Assembly (NCBI GenBank): GCA_025360525.1 | Contig: JANYCA010000048.1 | Location: forward strand, 1 to 51,164 | Length of the DNA: 51,164 nt | Source of the DNA: Chitinophagaceae bacterium | Lineage (GTDB): Bacteria > Bacteroidota > Bacteroidia > Chitinophagales > Chitinophagaceae | Direction of reading: 5' to 3' | Part shown: piece by piece, positions 43,964-51,164 of the stretch | Numbering within the stretch: position 1 is the first letter of the stretch | Layout of the letters: every line of letters starts with the position of its first letter | Made by a program: the position numbers and the translations under genes | The notes under the pieces: generated by a model | Databases searched by the model: none | What the model was told of the DNA's origin: nothing | What the model saw: the letters and a program-made list of their open reading frames with translations, nothing else

Positions 43964-44473
43964 CTATTTTGTTTTATGCACTTCCATATCAATCTCAATT
44001 AACTGACCCACTAATGCCAATCCTTTTACTTCTAACCAGGTACCTGTAGGGAATTGTTTTTTGTAGATACTGTTTCGGTAACCTGATACTTTTATAAACT
44101 CCTGCATGTTGGTAGTAAACACATTCTCCACTACCACATCATCAAACGTGCAGTTGTAATGCTGTAAAATTTTTTCCAAATCAGCATAGCAGTTTTTCAT
44201 CTGCTGTTCTAAGTTACCCAGCGCTGTTAAGTTGCCCTTATCATCCATGCTTACGGCGCCGGATATTTTAATATCGTTCCCAATTTTTACGGCGTGGCTG
44301 TAGCCATAAGCTTTCTCCACTTCTGGGCGAAGCAAAAAATACTCCGGTGTTTCCGTTGGTGCCTCCTTGTTTTCTTTTTCTGCATTGGCATTGGGTTGTG
44401 GTGCTGTGTTACATGCAGTAAAAAGAAAAACTGAAATGCAGGTTGCTGTGATCCATGCACGAATCTTTTTCAT
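43964..44473 (-). CDS. RidA/YjgF-family lipoprotein
   Basis: 169 residues with a lipoprotein signal (CISVFLFTAC). The RidA fold is seen in YSHAVKIGNDIKISGAVSMD, LEQQMKNCYADLEKILQHYNCTFDDVVVENVF and GTWLEVKGLALVGQLIEIDMEV. RidA enzymes deaminate reactive enamines in the cytoplasm. Here the protein is exported, and the position normally held by the substrate-binding Arg (T-R-x-x-V) is Trp. It is therefore probably a Rid-like binding or divergent protein rather than a standard deaminase. It lies within the amidase array. Confidence 0.85.
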   Translation of the reverse strand: MKKIRAWITATCISVFLFTACNTAPQPNANAEKENKEAPTETPEYFLLRPEVEKAYGYSHAVKIGNDIKISGAVSMDDKGNLTALGNLEQQMKNCYADLEKILQHYNCTFDDVVVENVFTTNMQEFIKVSGYRNSIYKKQFPTGTWLEVKGLALVGQLIEIDMEVHKTK

Positions 44474-44517
44474 GTTGTAGTTTTTATGGTTAATAATGGT
44501 TTGCTTTTTTTAATTAT

Positions 44518-44997
44518 TCAATCAACCCTCACCAGCACCCGTCTCGTTGTTTTGTTATCACCTATGATTGCGGTATCTCCTTTCACCTGAATTTGTCTTG
44601 GCTGTTCGGTATCGGTGTACCAAGGAATAGTGCCTCCTTTTACATGATGAATCACCCTGCCTTTTTCAGGCTCAAATGTATAAGTGCCAAAGTATCCAAA
44701 TGAATTTGTATTGATATAGTCATACAGATTCACACTTATTTTTTTTGCTTGCTCTTCCGAAATTTTAAGTGGCTGTTTATTAGAAATGTTAATGCTTAAT
44801 ACACCGCTTGCTGTATAAGTAAAATAGCCTTTTGGATTATTTCCGTAGCGATACACCCAAACATTAGTGGTAGAATCAAAATCTGCAAACTCAACCAATC
44901 GCCAGGTGCCAACTAAGGGTTGTTGTTTGGTTTTTTGTGCATAGATGCAAGAGAAAACAATTAGGAGCAAAGCAAGGGGGGTTGTAATTTTTTTCAT
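44518..44997 (-). CDS. Exported lipocalin-like domain protein
   Basis: 159 residues with a signal peptide (to about residue 20, SCIYAQK). QPLVGTWRLVEFADFDS, GYFTYTASGVLSINI and RVIHHVKGGTIPWYTDTEQPRQIQ match the small lipocalin-like (Lipocalin_5) proteins that bind or act on small hydrophobic compounds. It lies 44 bases before the RidA-like lipoprotein gene in transcription order, with a hairpin repeat upstream. The specific ligand cannot be inferred. Confidence 0.85.
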   Translation of the reverse strand: MKKITTPLALLLIVFSCIYAQKTKQQPLVGTWRLVEFADFDSTTNVWVYRYGNNPKGYFTYTASGVLSINISNKQPLKISEEQAKKISVNLYDYINTNSFGYFGTYTFEPEKGRVIHHVKGGTIPWYTDTEQPRQIQVKGDTAIIGDNKTTRRVLVRVD

Positions 44998-45050
44998 TTG
45001 TTTAAATTATTTATTTTTTAAATTTTCGGTGTGCTTAAATTCATTGTCTG

Positions 45051-45093
45051 ACCTCACCCCTAGCCCCTCTCCAAAGGCAGAGGGGGACTTGAC
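45051..45093. repeat. Dispersed CCCCTCT hairpin repeat, copy 3
   Basis: CCCCTCT at 45064-45070 pairs with AGAGGGG at 45079-45085. It shares its first 22 bases and the final AGAGGGGGACTTGAC with copy 2, in the same orientation. It lies between the asparaginase and lipocalin-like genes. Confidence 0.85.
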
Positions 45094-45174
45094 TCTGCTA
45101 ATGCGTGGCTCTTGTTTTCTTACGATCAGTCTTTACTTTTTACTTTTCGCTTTTTACTTTTTCCTTTTTTTAAA

Positions 45175-46251
45175 TCAATCATTCATAAATATCTCCTGTA
45201 ATTTTTCCCTGTTTTTTGTGATGGTAAGTGCCAGCATTAATAAAATTCGTGCTTTCTGCGGATTATGATCAAACGCAGCAACCGTATTCATTTTAACGTC
45301 GTTAAACTCCTCGGTTGTTGCAATGGTAATATTGCCCGAAACAACTCTTGATGACCGAACCATTGCAACTCCTTTTTGCTTTGCATTTTCAGCAGCAGCC
45401 TCAAAAGCTTTACTGTAACTTCCATTGCCGGCACCTGCTACAACAATACCATCTACCTTATCATTGATCAATGCATTTAGCGGTGTAGCAGAGGCGTCCA
45501 CGTACATATAAACAATCTCCACTTTTGGCAACTGTATTACTTTGCTGATATCGAAAAATGGTTTTTGATTATTGACTTCTATCGGTTGGCTATAGTATTT
45601 TACCTGGCCATCGTATATTTTTCCGATAGGCCCTGCATTGGGCGCACTAAAAGCATTTACATTGACGGTATTAATTTTAGTTACATTTTTTGCATCGTAA
45701 ATCATTTCATTAAAACTTTGAATAACGCCTTTGCCTTTGCTTTGCGGCGCAGCAGCAACCAGGATGGCATCGTACAAATTCTTGGGGCCGTCTGCGCTGA
45801 TGGCTGTTGATGGCCGCATTGATCCCGTAAGCACCACTGGTTTATCTGACCGAATAATGAGACTTAAAAAATAGGCTGTTTCTTCCTGCGTATCGGTGCC
45901 ATGCGTAATTACAATTCCATCGGCTTCGTTCGTCGCAAATATTTCTTTTATTCGCTTCGCCAGCTTCATCCAAATTTCTATCGTCATGTTGGAGCTGGCT
46001 ACATTCGCTATTTGTTCGCCTTGTACATCCACCAGTTTATTGATGCTGGGAATGGCAACTAATAAATCCTTGATAAGGATTTTGCCGGATTCATAGGCGG
46101 CCCTATCAGGACTACTGCCTTTACCGGCCATGGTTCCTCCTGTGGCCAGGATGATTACCCTTGGCAGCTTTTGTGCATTTGTAATTAGTTGAAAAGAGCA
46201 AGCAATAATGAGCGCTATAAAATATTTCGGCACTATAGAATTTGATTTCAT
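45175..46251 (-). CDS. ansB: Periplasmic L-asparaginase (type II)
   Basis: 358 residues with a signal peptide (to about residue 27, LITNAQK). The nucleophile is T40 in ILATGGTMAG, and the second active-site threonine region is VITHGTDTQEETAYFLSL (T116, D120). SADGPKNLYDA carries the conserved lysine. It hydrolyses asparagine to aspartate and ammonia outside the cytoplasm. The gene begins 8 bases after the amidohydrolase at 46260-47171, so the two are co-transcribed. It supports the view that this cluster releases amino acids and ammonia from amides. Confidence 0.95.
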   Translation of the reverse strand: MKSNSIVPKYFIALIIACSFQLITNAQKLPRVIILATGGTMAGKGSSPDRAAYESGKILIKDLLVAIPSINKLVDVQGEQIANVASSNMTIEIWMKLAKRIKEIFATNEADGIVITHGTDTQEETAYFLSLIIRSDKPVVLTGSMRPSTAISADGPKNLYDAILVAAAPQSKGKGVIQSFNEMIYDAKNVTKINTVNVNAFSAPNAGPIGKIYDGQVKYYSQPIEVNNQKPFFDISKVIQLPKVEIVYMYVDASATPLNALINDKVDGIVVAGAGNGSYSKAFEAAAENAKQKGVAMVRSSRVVSGNITIATTEEFNDVKMNTVAAFDHNPQKARILLMLALTITKNREKLQEIFMND

Positions 46252-46259
46252 AACGATTG

Positions 46260-47171
46260 CTATTTTTTTAGTTTTAAAAACCTTACTGCATTATTATATA
46301 GTATATCTTCTTTATCTTTTTTGGTAAGAAAAGGTAAACTGTTTAAAAAGCGGATGGATCTTTCAATGGCATCGGGCCATATCATCTGGTCGGAGCCAAA
46401 CATCACCCGATTGAGATAGCCTGCTTCCTTGATATTTTTAAGTAGCCCTTTTATGTACCGTTGTGTGTTGGGTTCTACCCAAAGCATCACGGCAAGATCA
46501 ATATATAGTTGTGGATAATAGGCCATCATCCTGATAGCATGCTCCGGCCAGTCTTCTCCTCCGGCATGCATCAGGTAAATTCGAAGCTTTGGATATCGAA
46601 CTAAAACATCTTCAATTAAATAAGGATCGGATAATCTAAGCCGGGCTTTCGGCGACCAGAAATAGGTTCCCCCAGGGTCGCCACCACCTGTATGAACCCC
46701 TACCGGAATATCATATTTTTCGCAAATACGCAGATAGGGCTGCCAGGCAGAATCGCTCAGTGTTGTACCACTGTAATAAGGTGCAACCTCCCCAAACACT
46801 TCAATTTTTTTATCTTTAATCATTTGCTCAAACTTAATTGAGTCGATGCCGTAATCGCCAGGAGCAAACATCAAAATTCCTTTTATTACAATGTGCCCGT
46901 TATCGTTTGCAGCCCAGTTCTCCACGCTTTCAGGATTACCGCTTACAACAGCTTTTACGATATTAAATTTTTTGAAAGCAGCAAAGGTTGCCGACAGGTG
47001 CGCTGCTGCATTTACGGCACCTTTATTTCCGTAATGGTCTGTCGCAGGTTTACGCCCACCAAAGTCGCTTTCTGTGTAGGAGTGAATGTGCATATCAATA
47101 ATTTTAGTTTGGGATTGTGCCAACAAAAATTGAAGTAATAAAGCGGAGAAAATAATTAGTCGTTTGTTCAT
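46260..47171 (-). CDS. Exported amidohydrolase_2-family TIM-barrel hydrolase
   Basis: 303 residues with a signal peptide (to about residue 20). Metal ligands: H28 and H30 in IIDMHIHSY, the later histidines in PVGVHTGGGD and IYLMHAGGEDWPEH, and the aspartate in VMFGSDQMIWPDA. This family contains decarboxylases and lactone or amide hydrolases; export favours hydrolysis. It is directly upstream of asparaginase with an 8-base spacer. Confidence 0.88.
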   Translation of the reverse strand: MNKRLIIFSALLLQFLLAQSQTKIIDMHIHSYTESDFGGRKPATDHYGNKGAVNAAAHLSATFAAFKKFNIVKAVVSGNPESVENWAANDNGHIVIKGILMFAPGDYGIDSIKFEQMIKDKKIEVFGEVAPYYSGTTLSDSAWQPYLRICEKYDIPVGVHTGGGDPGGTYFWSPKARLRLSDPYLIEDVLVRYPKLRIYLMHAGGEDWPEHAIRMMAYYPQLYIDLAVMLWVEPNTQRYIKGLLKNIKEAGYLNRVMFGSDQMIWPDAIERSIRFLNSLPFLTKKDKEDILYNNAVRFLKLKK

Positions 47172-47310
47172 AATTGTTCTTTAAAATTTGTGTTCAATAT
47201 CCTGATTTAATAAAATTTTTTATCCAGCTCCACGGCTTCATTTGCTTTATTCTTTAGTTACTATTTGCAGATAATAAAAATAAAAAGCCCCAAAACTTGT
47301 ATCATCGATT

Positions 47311-49041
47311 TTATTGCTGCATGGCTTCATACACTTTCTTTCCTTCAAACATGGTCCAGAGCACACGGGTTTCTTTCATGGCTTCGGGTGTTATTGTTAA
47401 GATATCTCTGTCCAGCATGATAATGTCGGCTGATTTGCCCGGCACCAAGGAACCGATCTCTTTTTCTGCCATCATTGCTTTAGCGGCATTAATGGTATAA
47501 GCGTACAACATAGCTAGCCTTGGCATACATTCCGTACTATCTAACACACCCATTGGCCCCCGCCTTGTTTCTGCATGATAAATTGCTTCAAACGGATTGG
47601 CAGAACTCACAGACCAGTCGCTTGCACCGCAAATAGTTGCACCAGCCTGTAACATGGAACGGGCCGGGTATTGCCATTTATAAAGCGTTGGATGGATATA
47701 TGGTTTTACAATATCAATGGTGGTAACATCGCCAAAGGCCCAGAGCAACTGGTAAGAAGCCAATACGTTCAATTTTGCAAAGCGTTCAAAATCGGATGGC
47801 AGTACAATCTGCAGATGGGTGATGCTATGCGGTATTTTATTATTGCCATTTGCTTTGCGTACGGCTTCAAATACATTGAGCGTTTCTGTAACGGCTCTGT
47901 CGCCAATGGCATGCACATGCACCAGCAGGTTTTGTTTATCCGCTGCAATGGCAAAACGTTCAAACTTTTTTGGATCAAACATCAATACACCTTTTGAGCT
48001 GGTGCCGGTATAGGGCAACGATAAAGCAGCGGTATGGGTAGGATGTTCAATGACACCATCGCCAAAAATTTTAAACCCGATGATGGAAAAATTTTCGCCA
48101 TTATATTTTTTTTGAAGTGCCTTCAATAGGCTGATTTGATGTGGTGGATCGTCTTCAAGATCGGGCACAACACAACCTGCAATATGTGCAGTGAGCTTTC
48201 CGCTTTTTCTTAAATATGCATACCATTCCATGTAATCAATTCTTGTATTATTGAATGTGGATACTGTTGGGTCAAGAAAGGCGGTTATTCCTAAACCGTT
48301 GTTGTACTCCATCGTTTTTTCAGCAGCTTTGCTAAAGTCTGTTTCAACAACCAACTTACTCGTAATGGTACGAATTCCTTTTTCGCTTACAAAGCCATTG
48401 GGCGCTCCCTCTTTGGTTGTGCCATAATATATTTTTTCTTCGGGCGGTAATGATTGAATAAATTTTTCGTCGAGTTTAGCCCGTTTCATCATGGCCTGGT
48501 TGGTCCATGATGTATGCCCATCTGAACCCCGAAGCAGAACGGGTTGGGTTGCAAATTCATCCTTGTTAAATTCCTGTATCAGTTCATCTAAATGCGCCCA
48601 GGTGCTGATATTGATTCCGTAAATTACCAGTACATCACCCGTTAATCCTTCCCTTTTCTGCAAACTTTTTTTTGCATACGCCAGCAGTTCGTTTACTGAA
48701 ATCATTTGATCGCTGGTGTTGGCTTTGGTTAGTCCTTTGCCACCGTTGATGCCATGGTTGTGACTGTCTATAAAACCCGGCATCAAAAAAAAGCCGTTAC
48801 AATCAATTTGTTCAGCAGCTGCGCCAGCAATTTTTTTTACTTCCGCGTTTTTGCCCACCGCTATAATTTTCTTACCGTTAATGGCAATGGCTTCTGCATA
48901 CGGATGGTTTACATCTGCCGTAAAAATCCGGGCATTGTACAAAACTTTTACCTGTGCATTGCAAATAAATGGCAAGATGAAAAGCAACAGGAGCTGCAGG
49001 TATTTTTGTTTCGTATTAAAGTAAAAATTGGGTTTGTGCAT
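47311..49041 (-). CDS. Exported amidohydrolase_3 (YtcJ-like) metal-dependent hydrolase
   Basis: 576 residues with a signal peptide (to about residue 30, FICNAQV). H94 and H96 in FFLMPGFIDSHNHGING bind metal. Further features are LRGSDGHTSWTNQAM, FKIFGDGVIEHPTHTAAL, LLVHVHAIGDRAV, CGASDWSVSSANPFEAIY and the C-terminal GSLVPGKSADIIMLDRD. YtcJ-like enzymes act on N-substituted amides; the substrate here is unknown. It is the third amidohydrolase-superfamily gene in the array. Confidence 0.92.
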   Translation of the reverse strand: MHKPNFYFNTKQKYLQLLLLFILPFICNAQVKVLYNARIFTADVNHPYAEAIAINGKKIIAVGKNAEVKKIAGAAAEQIDCNGFFLMPGFIDSHNHGINGGKGLTKANTSDQMISVNELLAYAKKSLQKREGLTGDVLVIYGINISTWAHLDELIQEFNKDEFATQPVLLRGSDGHTSWTNQAMMKRAKLDEKFIQSLPPEEKIYYGTTKEGAPNGFVSEKGIRTITSKLVVETDFSKAAEKTMEYNNGLGITAFLDPTVSTFNNTRIDYMEWYAYLRKSGKLTAHIAGCVVPDLEDDPPHQISLLKALQKKYNGENFSIIGFKIFGDGVIEHPTHTAALSLPYTGTSSKGVLMFDPKKFERFAIAADKQNLLVHVHAIGDRAVTETLNVFEAVRKANGNNKIPHSITHLQIVLPSDFERFAKLNVLASYQLLWAFGDVTTIDIVKPYIHPTLYKWQYPARSMLQAGATICGASDWSVSSANPFEAIYHAETRRGPMGVLDSTECMPRLAMLYAYTINAAKAMMAEKEIGSLVPGKSADIIMLDRDILTITPEAMKETRVLWTMFEGKKVYEAMQQ

Positions 49042-49096
49042 TACTATTTGTTTTTAAATGTTCAATTGAAAAAGAGAAGAATTAAAATCTTCCCAT

Positions 49097-50719
49097 TTAT
49101 TTTATTTCCTTATCCATTCCCGTCATTTGCCAGCGAACCAACGACACGGGAATAATACCTGTTGAATAAAAATCCTCAAAGAAATTATAGAGTGTAAAAT
49201 TGTTGAGTTGCTTGCGTCCCATATCCATCATCAATTGTTCAATGAGGTACTTGCCTGTTACATAACTGGAGCCATACCCCGGCTGACGCAAATACAAATG
49301 CTGTTCAAAGCCAACGAGGCTTTGGTCTCCGGTCCAGCCTTTCGGTGTCCACTCCACCTGGAATTTTCTTGCCTGTTCGTAGTTAATCATATTCGCCTGT
49401 GCATACAAGGAAGCAAGGCCCCGGGCACAACGTTGTGCCAGCATTATCCAAACTAATTCTCTTGCTCTTGGGTTATCGTCCCACAAACCTGCATGCATAA
49501 AAGTTTCTTCCATAAAAGTTGCCAATCCTTCGGAGCGCTGCATCCACATATTATAAGGCAATGCGTTGCGGCGTAATAAACTTTCATGCGGTTCTTCTTT
49601 CATTCGTGCAATTTCAAACCAGTGGGTAGAATGAGAATACAATACTGCCGGCGCACGGAAACTGATATTGGCAAAGAAATTTCTTTTTTCTTCCGGTATA
49701 AATTCGCCGATATGCTGGCGAAGGCCGGGTTCCATATAATCTTTTACGGGTAAAATTTTTCCTGCTTTTAAAAAGCTCATTAGTTTTTTTACAGACAAAT
49801 CTGTTTGCTGATTAAATTCTTCTACGGTTGAAAATGCTTTTAGTTCCGGAAGGTTTTTGTTACGTTCTCTTTCTAATTGTAAGGAGGAATAAGCACGGGT
49901 TAATTCACGTTTTAATAAGGTAACTTCTTCTTCCCATGATAGGGAAGTCAATAACACATTACGCAAATGCCAGGTATAATTTTCTTTACCAATACCGGAC
50001 GGACCTTTTTTATAGCGTAGTTGTTTCTCCAGCCATGCGATCAATTGTATACTTGCACTCTTTGCGTTGGCAACGGCATCTTGTAATAATTTGTTGGCGG
50101 CAACTTTTTTATCCAAATCTTCCAACATGGTTAACTGGTCTTTCAAATTGCCGATACCTGCACTCCACAAATCTTTTGCATTGCCGGTGAGATTTATTTT
50201 TGCCTGTGCATACAACGGCGGAATAATTTGTAATTGTGCAGCCAATTTTTTTTCATCATCAGCAGATAAGGGAAAAGTGTATTTCCATAAATCGATGGCG
50301 GCATTGCTGGTAGGCCCTTCGTGGTCGGGTGTATCACTCTGTTCATTAAAAACGATGGCATAAAAAGCAGGGTCACGAACCCATGGTTGTAAAATGCGGC
50401 AATTAAAATCCAGTGCATTCATTTCGGCATGTAGTAATACATAATCTACTTTTTGTTCCAGTACCCATCCGGCAGTGTCAATTTTTTGCAAACGGGTTTT
50501 GTATTGCAGTAAGGTTTGCTGTGTTTTGATGATGGTTGCCTTGCGGTAATCGGGAACGCCATCGGGTAAATTTGTTCCTTCAAGTAGCCGTAAGTCTGTA
50601 CACAATTGCAAAAGGGTTTGGTACGAATCTGTTTTTGTTTGTTGTGCATGGAGTGGTGTGTTTGAAACAAACAACAAAATCAATGCGCAACAGGTAAGCA
50701 ATTTTGTAACTAATTTCAT
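49097..50719 (-). CDS. Exported DUF885-family protein
   Basis: 540 residues with a signal peptide (to about residue 26, PLHAQQT). The helical DUF885 family is recognised from LLEGTNLPDGVPDYRK, SEGLATFMEETFMHAGLWDD and the C-terminal YGSSYVTGKYLIEQLMMDMGR with FYSTGIIPVSLVRW. The usual metallopeptidase-like HExxH of DUF885 proteins is not clear here (EGLATFMEE instead), so peptidase activity is doubtful. It lies 55 bases before the YtcJ-like gene in the transcription direction. Confidence 0.8.
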   Translation of the reverse strand: MKLVTKLLTCCALILLFVSNTPLHAQQTKTDSYQTLLQLCTDLRLLEGTNLPDGVPDYRKATIIKTQQTLLQYKTRLQKIDTAGWVLEQKVDYVLLHAEMNALDFNCRILQPWVRDPAFYAIVFNEQSDTPDHEGPTSNAAIDLWKYTFPLSADDEKKLAAQLQIIPPLYAQAKINLTGNAKDLWSAGIGNLKDQLTMLEDLDKKVAANKLLQDAVANAKSASIQLIAWLEKQLRYKKGPSGIGKENYTWHLRNVLLTSLSWEEEVTLLKRELTRAYSSLQLERERNKNLPELKAFSTVEEFNQQTDLSVKKLMSFLKAGKILPVKDYMEPGLRQHIGEFIPEEKRNFFANISFRAPAVLYSHSTHWFEIARMKEEPHESLLRRNALPYNMWMQRSEGLATFMEETFMHAGLWDDNPRARELVWIMLAQRCARGLASLYAQANMINYEQARKFQVEWTPKGWTGDQSLVGFEQHLYLRQPGYGSSYVTGKYLIEQLMMDMGRKQLNNFTLYNFFEDFYSTGIIPVSLVRWQMTGMDKEIK

Positions 50720-50812
50720 TTTTTAATAGATGTAAGATTTTTGAAAAAATAAATTACCGAAAGTACCCTGAAAAAAAGGCCTGTGTTAGAAGGATTTCAT
50801 ATTGATGTCTTT

Positions 50813-51088
50813 TTATTTTATGCGCTTATATTTTTTTAAAATATCGATTACCAGTTGATGCGGTATAGCAGTAACGCCGGTGCGTACAGGCCCTTTGCCT
50901 CTTATGTTTTTTCCCTGTCCGGAGATGATGGTGCTATAGCCAACTTCAACACCTTTTACATCGGTGATGGCGTTGAACTTGCCGGGAGTATCTGCGAAGG
51001 GAATTCCCATATCTCTTGCTCTTGGTTTTTGAGCGTCTATATTGCAAAAGGCATGTACCAGTAAAATGGCTGTTATTATTTTTCTCAT
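50813..51088 (-). pseudogene. Internally deleted P1-family (DmpA-like) aminopeptidase, N- and C-termini fused in frame
   Basis: 91 codons. A signal peptide (MRKIITAILLVHAFCNIDAQ) leads into RARDMGIPFADTPGKFNAITDV then GVEVGYSTIISGQG and GPVRTGVTAI, the conserved start of P1/DmpA peptidases (usually about 350-400 residues). The frame then jumps straight to PHQLVIDILKKYKRIK, which resembles the usual C-terminal ALPHDRLIEVLKKY tail. The roughly 270 residues between, including the autocatalytic Ser region, are absent. The frame is kept, so a short exported protein could be made, but it cannot be an active peptidase. Confidence 0.78.
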
Positions 51089-51164
51089 GCTTTATCGATT
51101 TTAAAAATTGTTTGTTTCGATTTCATTTTACCCGGTTACTGATTTTAGAATCCTATTTTAAATG

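Overview
The window looks like chromosomal DNA from a Bacteroidota bacterium, most likely a Chitinophagaceae-type lineage. The reasons are an AT-rich composition, few Shine-Dalgarno sequences, several very large sensor kinases with Reg_prop/Y_Y_Y sensor domains, many signal-peptide and lipoprotein hydrolases, and the short GC-rich palindromic repeats typical of the phylum. No tRNA, rRNA, CRISPR array or replication origin was seen.

Layout. (1) 1-527: the 5' end of a minus-strand propeller sensor gene cut by the window edge. (2) 1156-5477: a plus-strand run of an HD phosphohydrolase fused to a Pycsar-type membrane effector domain, polyphosphate kinase 1, and an SdiA-regulated-like lipoprotein. 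(3) 5.5-6.1 kb: a decayed histidine-kinase 3' end. (4) 6279-14496, minus strand: a signalling operon of a 2003-residue hybrid kinase with four tandem GAF domains, a CheY-like regulator and a GAF-class III nucleotide cyclase. (5) 14.5-15.4 kb: a putative MITE-like inverted repeat and a dead sigma-70 gene. (6) 15743-18993: a CHASE3/PAS kinase split by one in-frame TGA, translationally coupled to a response regulator, then an IS5-type transposase relic. (7) 19907-27689, minus strand: a glycoside hydrolase, a TPR/HisKA_2 kinase and a lipoprotein kinase with more than ten 126-bp propeller repeats. Several fragments of kinase C-termini lie between them. (8) 27973-30420: a histone H1-like small protein, a papain-like protein and an AbiEii-type toxin-antitoxin pair. 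(9) 30569-51088: about 20 kb, all on the minus strand, with 17 genes for exported hydrolases or membrane proteins. These include three M20 amidases, an M14 carboxypeptidase, a beta-lactamase-like hydrolase, three amidohydrolases, asparaginase, a RidA-like lipoprotein, a DUF885 protein and a P1-peptidase remnant.

Two themes stand out. First, region 9 encodes no obviously cytoplasmic protein and reads as an envelope module for breaking amide and peptide bonds. Second, paralogue decay is extensive: at least four kinase C-terminal relics, an M20 relic, a sigma-factor relic, two nearly intact genes with single nonsense codons, and one in-frame internal deletion. Functional statements come from recognising family motifs by eye; no database search was possible.
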